Assembly (NCBI GenBank): GCA_900317305.1
Contig: ONGG01000022.1
Span: forward strand, 1 to 64,000
From: an uncultured Prevotellaceae bacterium
GTDB taxonomy: Bacteria > Bacteroidota > Bacteroidia > Bacteroidales > Bacteroidaceae
Length of the DNA stretch: 64,000 bases
Direction: 5' to 3'
In this document: one piece after another, positions 32,528-39,608 of the stretch
How the letters are laid out: every line of letters begins with the position of its first letter
Position numbering within the stretch: position 1 is the stretch's first letter
The notes under the pieces: generated by a model
What the model was told of the DNA's origin: nothing
Seen by the model: only the letters and a program-made list of their open reading frames with translations
Databases searched by the model: none
Program-made: the position numbers and the translations under genes

Positions 32528-33508
32528 TTACAGCTTGTCGGCAATCGCTTTCGAGAACCGTTCATGTCTTCGATTCACATATATGTAAATCAGCCACATG
32601 ATGAAAATCTCAAATACAAAGTTCATCGCCGGAATGTCTATCAGGCAGAAGAGGAAAAGCCAGAACGAGCGGAAGTTGAAGGTGAGCAGGCCATTCCATT
32701 TCATCAGCGGAAGGGATTGGCTGCGGAAATCATCACGCAACGACTGGGGCATTTTATCCGCACTGCCGTATTTCTCGATGATTTTTTTCATCAGGCGCTG
32801 GAACTGGGGCGTCACTTTCTCTTGGTTGAGCGTATAGTCGATATACGACTTTTGGAACAACCGTTCCACCAAAGGGGTGTCAGAGGTCATCCCCGCATAA
32901 ATCTCACGCTGTCGCTTCGAGTTGTCGAGCTCGCTACCTTTCTCGCCCTTGAGGAAGAAAAGGTGCACCTGGATATAGTAGTCGGCCAGGCGCTGCTGAC
33001 CGGCCAGTCCCTTGATGCCGGAAATCAAACCGAGCAAGAACACCACGCCAGTGGCAATGAGCGCGTTGGTGGGGGTGTCGCTCAGCCCCAACCAGGCAAA
33101 CTCTATGTCATGGTGAAGGTAGAAACGGTAGACCAGGGCCGAATAGATGGGGAAAAACCAGATAAATCCGGCCGCACCGTCGAGAATACGGCCCATACGG
33201 CTTTTCTTGCCGGTCATGCGGGCCAACTGACCGTCGGTGCAGTCGAGTATGTCGGCCACTAAGAGCAGAAGGATGGCAATCAGGTTGCAAATCAATCCAC
33301 TCGCTTGTTCGTAGTAGAAACTGCCGTGGGCAGAAAAATACGCGCTGCCGGCACCGAAAAACATCGAGGCGATGGTCACGGTGTTGGGATGAATGTCCAA
33401 ACGGGCAAACAGGCACGACAGGTAATAGCAGAATGGGCGTATAACATGATAGTCAAGCCAGTCTTCTGTTTCGGCAGACTTCAATGTCGCCTTGTATTTC
33501 TCGTTCAT
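32528..33508 (-). CDS. CDP-alcohol phosphotransferase family protein with altered catalytic motif
   Basis: A 326-residue membrane protein with about six spans. The CDP-alcohol phosphotransferase motif is present as DCTDGQLARMTGKKSRMG followed by RILDGAAG: Asp1, Asp2, Gly, Ala, Arg, Gly and Asp3 are kept, but the fourth Asp, three residues after Asp3, is Gly. The protein is longer than usual because about 130 charged residues (Lys, Glu, Asp, Gln) lie between the fourth and fifth membrane spans. Family members join a CMP-activated lipid or alcohol to an acceptor. It lies 9 bases after the PLP-enzyme gene and 19 bases before the flippase-like gene. Confidence 0.82.
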   Translation of the reverse strand: MNEKYKATLKSAETEDWLDYHVIRPFCYYLSCLFARLDIHPNTVTIASMFFGAGSAYFSAHGSFYYEQASGLICNLIAILLLLVADILDCTDGQLARMTGKKSRMGRILDGAAGFIWFFPIYSALVYRFYLHHDIEFAWLGLSDTPTNALIATGVVFLLGLISGIKGLAGQQRLADYYIQVHLFFLKGEKGSELDNSKRQREIYAGMTSDTPLVERLFQKSYIDYTLNQEKVTPQFQRLMKKIIEKYGSADKMPQSLRDDFRSQSLPLMKWNGLLTFNFRSFWLFLFCLIDIPAMNFVFEIFIMWLIYIYVNRRHERFSKAIADKL

Positions 33509-33517
33509 CGTTGGAGA

Positions 33518-34555
33518 TTATCTTTCGTTATAGATGCGAAGGATGGTGTCGCACACGGCCTGAGTCTGCTCCTTGCGGCCAAGCGTGATGCGGACACACG
33601 ATTCCAAACCCTTGTCACCCATGAACTTGATCTTGTATTCTTGCAAGGCAAGGGCTTCCTTCAGCGCGTCCTTGATCTCAACTGGATACTTGATGAGGAT
33701 GAAGTTGGCCACCGACTTGTACACCTTGAAACCAGGCAGGTTGCCCAACTCTTTCTTGTACAACTGACGGCCCCAATCCATCTCGTCGGCCACACGGCGG
33801 TAATGCTCGTCGCTGTCGAGGGCAGCCAAGGCCACTGCCTCGGAGAAGCGGTTGTAACCCAGGTATTTGTTCACCCAACTCACGAATTGGTCATGGCCTT
33901 TGCCGATGAATCCGAAACCTACACGCAGGCCGGGAAGACCATAGAACTTCGACAGTGTGCGCGAGATAATCAGGTTCGAATATTTCTCGATGAGTGGGGC
34001 AATGTAATGGGTGTCGGTAGATATGAAACTGGCGTAAGCCTCGTCGATGAGTACAATGGTGTCGGAGGGGATGTTCTCCATAATCTTGCCAATCTCGTCG
34101 GGTGTTAGTCCGTTGCCTGTGGGGTTGTTGGGGGAGGCCAGCAACAGCATGCGTGGATGAATGCGGTTCGTATATGATATCACCTCGTCGATGTCGTAAG
34201 CAAAGGTGTCAGCCGTCTCATGAAGGGGATACATCTCGAAGTTACCGCCACACTCACCGGCTATGCGGTTGTAGTACCACCATGAGAATTCGGGAATGAG
34301 GATGGTCTTGTTCGTACCTGACATCAGGAAGTAATGCACGGCATTCTTGAGAATGTCCTCACCACCATAACCCAGAATCACCTGACTCTCAGGAAGTCCG
34401 TAAATCTCACTAAGACGAACCGAGATGACGCTCTTTTTGCCCTCATCGTAGATGCGAGTGTAAAAACACAGTTCTTTGGGGTCAAAGTTTTTCACGGCCT
34501 CAAGCACTTTGTCGCTTGGTTCAAAATTGAATTCGTTCCTATCTAGATAGTTCAT
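33518..34555 (-). CDS. PLP-dependent aminotransferase of the HisC/CobD family
   Basis: A 345-residue fold-type I enzyme. The ATG at 34555 (MNYLDRNEFNFEPSDKVLE) fits family starts. Visible sites are LASPNNPTGNGL near residue 145, the cofactor-binding VLIDEAYASF near 175, the Schiff-base Lys in SRTLSKFYGLPGLRVGFG near 206, and the carboxylate-binding Arg in SCVRITLGR near the end. HisC (histidinol-phosphate aminotransferase) and CobD (L-threonine-phosphate decarboxylase) share these. No his genes are nearby and the next genes are lipid-type, so a role in making an amino-alcohol phosphate for a headgroup is an alternative to histidine synthesis. Confidence 0.8.
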   Translation of the reverse strand: MNYLDRNEFNFEPSDKVLEAVKNFDPKELCFYTRIYDEGKKSVISVRLSEIYGLPESQVILGYGGEDILKNAVHYFLMSGTNKTILIPEFSWWYYNRIAGECGGNFEMYPLHETADTFAYDIDEVISYTNRIHPRMLLLASPNNPTGNGLTPDEIGKIMENIPSDTIVLIDEAYASFISTDTHYIAPLIEKYSNLIISRTLSKFYGLPGLRVGFGFIGKGHDQFVSWVNKYLGYNRFSEAVALAALDSDEHYRRVADEMDWGRQLYKKELGNLPGFKVYKSVANFILIKYPVEIKDALKEALALQEYKIKFMGDKGLESCVRITLGRKEQTQAVCDTILRIYNER

Positions 34556-34824
34556 ATCATAATACTTTATTGTACACAATCAATGAGCAAGCATAAACCC
34601 TGTTAAACACAACATGGCAAATACTTGCTCTTTTCAGCGTGCAAAATTATAAATAAATCCGCTTACAACCAATTTATTTCAACGAAATCTTTTCTTTTCC
34701 TCTTCTTTCTTTTTTATGCTGTACCTCCTTCGGCTCAGTGGTTTGTGTTCCCCAACATCGGGTGTCAACTCATTACGCAACAAAGAAAAATGTCATTGAC
34801 TGCGTAAAAAATACATTGATATTC

Positions 34825-34855
34825 TTGCGGGAATAAACATTTCTTCGTACTTTTG
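34825..34855 (+). promoter_or_regulatory. Promoter of the Nudix regulator gene
   Basis: TTG at 34825-34827, a 20-base spacer and TACTTTTG at 34848-34855. The transcript would have a leader of about 320 bases that contains the 21-bp tandem repeat. Inverted TTACGCA / TGCGTAA sequences lie just upstream (about 34773-34806). Confidence 0.65.
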
Positions 34856-34900
34856 CAGTGTGATTATTACGCAATGATTATATGGCTCAACCTTATTAGA

Positions 34901-35063
34901 TAGTAGGTAGTGCAGCATTAATAGTAGGTAGTGCAGCATTAATAGTAGGTAGTGCAGCATTAATAGTAGGTAGTGCAGCATTAATAGTAGGTAGTGCATA
35001 ATAGTAGGTGGTGCAGTATTAATAGGTAGGTAGTGCAGCATTAATAGGTAGGTGGTGCAGCAG
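34901..35063. repeat. 21-bp tandem repeat in the leader of the Nudix regulator gene
   Basis: The unit TAGTAGGTAGTGCAGCATTA plus A is repeated about 7.5 times. The first four copies are identical; the fifth is 17 bases long, the sixth has two changes, the seventh is 22 bases and the last is partial. The 627-base gap between the PLP-enzyme and Nudix genes (34556-35182) holds this array, the promoter and a short element shared with 11073-11128; I see no gene in it. The minus-strand reading frame through the array is a product of the repeat. Confidence 0.9.
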
Positions 35064-35182
35064 ATCAATGGGGTAAGAAATGTGGCTTGTGAATTCCAGG
35101 CTATTGTCCCAACTCCAAATCCTGTACTCCTGAACTCCAAGAAGTTGAGCAAAAACGAAACTTCAATCAAAATATTAAAGAT

Positions 35183-35875
35183 ATGGAAGAATTAAACTAT
35201 CATTACAAGTATCCGCATCCGAGTGTGACCACCGATTGTGTGATTTTCGGATTCGATGGCACAAGGCTCAACGTCTTGTTGATTGAAAGGGGTATAGAGC
35301 CTTTCAAGGGCCGATGGGCTTTCCCTGGCGGTTTCATGAGAATGGATGAGACGGCTTTGCAGGGCGCCAAGCGGGAACTCTTCGAGGAGACAGGGTTGAA
35401 GGATGCATATATCCGTCAATTCCATACTTTCTCTGCACCCGACCGTGACCCTCGTGAGCGAGTCATCACCATCGCCTACTTCGCCTTGGTGCGTATCGGC
35501 GAGGTGAAGGCGGGCGACGATGCCGCTAAGGCGCAATGGTTCCCATTGGATAAAGTGCCTTCCCTGGCCTTCGACCACGACCTGATTCTGCGTGAGGCCA
35601 CCAACGAACTGCGCAAGCAGATTCACTTCGAACCGGTGGGCTTTGAGTTGCTCCCCGAGAAGTTTACCATGACCCAGTTGCAGCATCTCTACGAGGCCAT
35701 CCTCAGTGTGAAGTTCGACCGGCGCAACTTCTGCAACAAGATTTTGAAACTGGGCATACTCACCCAACTCGAGGAGACGCTTCCCATGCCCAACAAGAAA
35801 GTGGCTTTCCTCTACAAGTTCAATCCGGTGAACTACAACTTGATGAAAGAAAAAGGCTTCCGCCTGGAATTCTAA
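35183..35875 (+). CDS. Nudix-domain transcriptional regulator of the NrtR/AraR type
   Basis: A 230-residue protein with an N-terminal Nudix domain (about 10-145) and a C-terminal winged-helix DNA-binding domain (about 155-225, containing LLPEKFTMTQLQHLYEAIL and FNPVNYNLMKEKGF). The Nudix box is complete: GGFMRMDETALQGAKRE then LFEETGL keeps Gly, Glu, Arg-Glu and Glu-Glu, so it may still hydrolyse or at least bind a nucleotide such as ADP-ribose. Family relatives NrtR (NAD metabolism) and AraR of Bacteroides (arabinose genes) use the domain as a ligand sensor. It precedes SusC1 on the same strand with terminators between. Which sugar or cofactor it senses is unknown. Confidence 0.85.
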   Translation: MEELNYHYKYPHPSVTTDCVIFGFDGTRLNVLLIERGIEPFKGRWAFPGGFMRMDETALQGAKRELFEETGLKDAYIRQFHTFSAPDRDPRERVITIAYFALVRIGEVKAGDDAAKAQWFPLDKVPSLAFDHDLILREATNELRKQIHFEPVGFELLPEKFTMTQLQHLYEAILSVKFDRRNFCNKILKLGILTQLEETLPMPNKKVAFLYKFNPVNYNLMKEKGFRLEF

Positions 35876-35887
35876 AAATCTCCACAC

Positions 35888-36085
35888 GCCGCAGTTCCGC
35901 TGCGGCTTTTTTGTATACCGCCGTTCCGCTACGGTTTCTCCACACGCCGCAGTTCCGCTGCGGCTTTTTTGTATGCCGCCGTTCCGCATCAGTTTCTCCG
36001 TAGGCCGCAGTTCCGCTGCGGCTTTTTATATGCCCTAGTTCCGCATCAGTTTCTCCGTAGGCCGCAGTTTTGCTGCGGCTTTTTT
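35888..36085 (+). repeat. Four-copy tandem array of terminator hairpins
   Basis: Four near-identical hairpins (GCCGCAG and CTGCGGC around a short loop, followed by T-runs) start at 35888, 35946, 36004 and 36061, a spacing of 58, 58 and 57 bases. Between them lie degenerate units such as CCGCCGTTCCGC and AGTTTCTCCGTAG. Each hairpin with its T-run looks like an intrinsic terminator, so transcription from the Nudix gene would be stopped several times over. The rest of the 484-base gap to SusC1 (36086-36359) holds the susC1 -7 element and no gene. Confidence 0.88.
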
Positions 36086-36181
36086 ACCATCCCCCCCGCT
36101 GTTCATAGTTAATATTTAAAAACAAATGTAAAAATTCATTAATTTAGTGTAATCAAGCCACTCTATTCCCATAAAAATATA

Positions 36182-36189
36182 TACTTTTG
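36182..36189 (+). promoter_or_regulatory. Candidate -7 element (TACTTTTG) for susC1
   Basis: A TAnnTTTG match about 170 bases before the susC1 start, within AT-rich DNA. No TTG lies at the standard distance. Confidence 0.5.
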
Positions 36190-36359
36190 AGCACCTAATT
36201 AAAATAAAACTACTAAAACGATGGAATTGCAATGAGTATGCATGAGAGCTACCGTTTCTTTCCTACCTATTTTATAATATATAAGCATCCTTGTGACGAG
36301 GGTGCTGCCTATCATATTGACTATCATCAAAACTCTAAGTAAAACTAAAACAAACATTT

Positions 36360-39300
36360 ATGCATTTACCAACAAAAAGAGCCTTTATGGCCCTCTGCTT
36401 GAGCCTGTTTTGCTTCATGGCTTTCGCCCAGAAGACCATCACAGGTACAGTGAAAGACGCGTCGGGCGAGCCGCTTATCGGCGCCACCGTCTCTTTGGGA
36501 GGTGCCAATGGTGTCATTACCGACATCGATGGTAACTTCTCCCTCGCTGGTGTCGACAACGGTGCCACGCTCACCGTATCCTACATCGGATACCAGTCGA
36601 AAACCGTGAAAGTGGGCAACCAGGTCAACTACAACATCGTGCTCGAGAGCAATGACAAGTCGCTCGACGAGGTGGTGGTGGTGGGATACGGCACCATGAA
36701 ACGCCGCGACCTCACCGGTGCCGTGGCATCGGTGACGGGCGAGAAACTGGCTGCCAACCCTGTGTCGACCGTGGCCGAGGCATTGCAGGGCCAACTCCCT
36801 GGTGTCAACGTCATCTCTCAAGACGGACGTCCTGGTGGCTCCACATCCATCCGCGTGCGTGGTGGTGGCTCCATCACACAGTCCAATGAGCCTCTCTTCG
36901 TAGTCGACGGCGTGCAGGTGTCGAGCATCGACGATATCCCTGCCGACAACATCGAGAGCATCGACGTGCTCAAGGATGCTGCTTCTACGGCCATCTATGG
37001 TGCCGCCGGTGCCAATGGTGTAATCCTCATTACCACCAAGGGAGCCAAAGAGGGCAAGGTCTCTGTGAAATACAATGTCTACTACCAGATCAAGTCCAAT
37101 CCGGCCAACCTCGACGTGATGAGTGCCTACGACCATGTGATGCAGCAGTGGAGTTATGCCACCGCATTGGGAAGCACCTATGCCAACAACATGGCCAAGT
37201 TCTACGGACTGGGCAGCGAGTATGGCAACCACATCAACGAGTACAAGAACCAGAGCGCACACAACTGGATGGACGACGTGATGCGCACGGGTGCCGTCTG
37301 GAACCACGACGCTTCGGTGAGCGGTGGCAGCGAGCACACCAAGTATTATGGCAGCTTGAGCTACACCCACGACAAGGGTATCCTCATCAACTCGGGCTTC
37401 CGCCGCTGGGCCGGCAACTTCAAATTGGCTCAGGACATCACCAAGAACCTCACATGGAACCTCGACGCACGCTACAGCGAGATGCAGTTCAAGGGCAGCC
37501 AGTATGGTTATGCCACACAGGCCTACACCTTCAACCCCATCGACCATCCGCTGGGCTCTGGCGACCCCGCCGACCTCGGCATGGGTAGCGCCAACGCTGA
37601 AGAGCAGTACAACCCCGTGAATGTCATCAACGACTACGAGAACATGCGCCGCAGATATCGCATCGGCGTGAACAACTCGCTCACATGGAAAATCATCAAG
37701 GGACTCACCGCCAAGACCGAACTCTTCCTCAGCCGCAACTGGAGCGAGAACCAGACATGGCAGGGGGGCACCACCAACGGACAGAGCTACAACCTGGCCA
37801 AAATCCAGAACGGCAACGGATACAATACCCGTTGGGACACTACCCTCAGCTACGATGTGCAGGGACTGGGCAACGACCACAAACTCAACATCATGGTGGG
37901 TAACGAGGTGAAGTCGAGCAAGTCGTCTTACAACTACATCCAGGGCACTGGATATCCTATCGAGTGGGATATGGATCGCGTGTTCGCCAACATCGGCTCC
38001 TCCGACTCTTCTGTTCCCGGCGACGAGGTGAAGAGCGTCATCGGCGAGCCCGCACACAACCTCTCATGGTTCGGACGTGCCAACTACTCACTCTACGACA
38101 GATACCTCCTCACGCTTACTTTCCGTGCCGACGGTTCCTCTAAGTTCACCGAGGGCAACAGATGGGGTTACTTCCCCGCAGCAGCCGTGGCATGGCGCCT
38201 CAGCGATGAACCTTTCATGGAGGGCACTCGCAACTGGCTCGACAACCTCAAACTCCGTGTGTCGTATGGTACCTCGGGTAACGACGGCATCGACGGCAGC
38301 CTCTTCAGCACACCTTGGGCAACAGGAACCGCTGTCATCAACGGCGAGAACGTGAATATCTATCAGCCCAGCGCAAGTCTTGGCAACCCCGACCTGAAGT
38401 GGGAGACCACCGTGTCGAGGAATATCGGTATCGACTTCGGATTCGCACGTCGCCTCCGCGGTAGCCTCGAGTTGTACTGGAACACCACAAAGGACGTTCT
38501 TATGCGTGTGCCGTGCGACCCCAGCACAGGCTTCTCCTATCAGTACCAGAACATCGGACAGACCTCGAACAAGGGTATTGAGCTCTCTCTGGCCTACGAC
38601 ATCATTAAGTCGAAGGACTTCAACCTCAACTTCGGCATGAACCTCAACCACAACAAGAACAATGTGGATGAGCTGATGGATGGTGTTATCGCCAGTGCAC
38701 ACACCGGATGGGGCTCCACCATGCGTATCCCCAACTACGACTACTTCGTCACCGTCGACGAGCCCGTGGGCCTCATCCAGGGCTTCAAGAGTCTCGGCTA
38801 CTACACCGTCGACGACTTCAACGTCAGCAACGGCGTGTGGACCCTGAAAGATGGCGTGCCCGACTGCCAGGTGGGCAACTACGTGGGTGGCAGCTACTAC
38901 AACCTGCCCGAAGGACAGAAGGCTTTCCCAGGTATGGCCAAGTTCGAGGATGTCGACAAGGATGGCGTGGTGACCACCGACGATGCCACTATCGTGGGTA
39001 GGGCACAACCCAAACTCACTGGCGGATTCAACTTCAATGGCAACTACAAGAATTTCGACTTCGCGGTCAACTTCACTTACCAGATTGGCGGCGATGTATA
39101 CAATGCCAACGTCATGCACTCCATGATGGGTAACAAGGACACCGCTCTCGGACAGGGACGTCTGGCCGAGGTGGGAGAGACCTGGCGCATGTTCGACGTC
39201 GATGCCAGCGGCAATCTCTTCGCCGTCACCGAGCCGGCTGCCCTTAGCGCTCTCAACGCAGGTGCCAAGTATGCCCTGCCTTACTCTGAGTATGGTATCG

Positions 39301-39587
39301 TCAACTCCGAGTTCATCGAGGACGCTTCATATCTCCGTCTGCAGACGATCACCGTGGGATACACCTTCCCCTCGCAGCTCACACAGCGCATCGGCATCAA
39401 CCGTGCACGACTCTACTTCACTGCCGGCAACCTCTTCTGTCTCAAAGGCTATAGCGGACTCGACCCCGATGTCAACGTCAGTCCCAGCGCCGACAGCAGC
39501 TACAGCGGATTCCCCACACCCAACTACGACTTCCGCTCCTATCCGAAGTCGCGTACCTTCACCTTCGGTCTTAACGTAACATTCTAA
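36360..39587 (+). CDS. SusC/RagA-family TonB-linked outer membrane transporter (SusC1)
   Basis: A 1075-residue TonB-dependent importer of glycan fragments. A signal peptide (about residues 1-23) precedes a CarboxypepD_reg-like domain (TITGTVKDASGEPLIGATVS), then the segment SLDEVVVVGYGTMKRRDLTG near 99, which begins the plug domain (IRVRGGGSI, PLFVVDGVQVSSID, ESIDVLKDAASTAIYGA). A long beta-barrel follows and ends in FTFGLNVTF, with the C-terminal aromatic needed for barrel assembly. It is 21 bases upstream of its SusD partner. Without adjacent enzymes, the glycan cannot be assigned. Confidence 0.97.
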   Translation: MHLPTKRAFMALCLSLFCFMAFAQKTITGTVKDASGEPLIGATVSLGGANGVITDIDGNFSLAGVDNGATLTVSYIGYQSKTVKVGNQVNYNIVLESNDKSLDEVVVVGYGTMKRRDLTGAVASVTGEKLAANPVSTVAEALQGQLPGVNVISQDGRPGGSTSIRVRGGGSITQSNEPLFVVDGVQVSSIDDIPADNIESIDVLKDAASTAIYGAAGANGVILITTKGAKEGKVSVKYNVYYQIKSNPANLDVMSAYDHVMQQWSYATALGSTYANNMAKFYGLGSEYGNHINEYKNQSAHNWMDDVMRTGAVWNHDASVSGGSEHTKYYGSLSYTHDKGILINSGFRRWAGNFKLAQDITKNLTWNLDARYSEMQFKGSQYGYATQAYTFNPIDHPLGSGDPADLGMGSANAEEQYNPVNVINDYENMRRRYRIGVNNSLTWKIIKGLTAKTELFLSRNWSENQTWQGGTTNGQSYNLAKIQNGNGYNTRWDTTLSYDVQGLGNDHKLNIMVGNEVKSSKSSYNYIQGTGYPIEWDMDRVFANIGSSDSSVPGDEVKSVIGEPAHNLSWFGRANYSLYDRYLLTLTFRADGSSKFTEGNRWGYFPAAAVAWRLSDEPFMEGTRNWLDNLKLRVSYGTSGNDGIDGSLFSTPWATGTAVINGENVNIYQPSASLGNPDLKWETTVSRNIGIDFGFARRLRGSLELYWNTTKDVLMRVPCDPSTGFSYQYQNIGQTSNKGIELSLAYDIIKSKDFNLNFGMNLNHNKNNVDELMDGVIASAHTGWGSTMRIPNYDYFVTVDEPVGLIQGFKSLGYYTVDDFNVSNGVWTLKDGVPDCQVGNYVGGSYYNLPEGQKAFPGMAKFEDVDKDGVVTTDDATIVGRAQPKLTGGFNFNGNYKNFDFAVNFTYQIGGDVYNANVMHSMMGNKDTALGQGRLAEVGETWRMFDVDASGNLFAVTEPAALSALNAGAKYALPYSEYGIVNSEFIEDASYLRLQTITVGYTFPSQLTQRIGINRARLYFTAGNLFCLKGYSGLDPDVNVSPSADSSYSGFPTPNYDFRSYPKSRTFTFGLNVTF

Positions 39588-39608
39588 TCACGAAAGGAGA
39601 ATATATCA

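Noticed and set aside
33518-34555. Naming this gene hisC outright
   Set aside because: The family motifs do not separate HisC from CobD-type enzymes and the neighbours are lipid-type genes.
34901-35063. Possible CRISPR array
   Set aside because: Units abut without spacers of unique sequence and no cas gene is near; it is a plain tandem repeat.
34793-35170. Minus-strand frame with repeated LLMLHYL units
   Set aside because: It is a translation of the 21-bp tandem repeat, without other support for a protein.
35888-36085. Possible CRISPR array or integron attachment sites
   Set aside because: The intervening parts are themselves repeated and the conserved part is a terminator hairpin; no integrase or cas gene is near.
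36366-38057. 563-residue minus-strand frame inside susC1
   Set aside because: Shadow frame of a clearly identified SusC; no start context and no domain.
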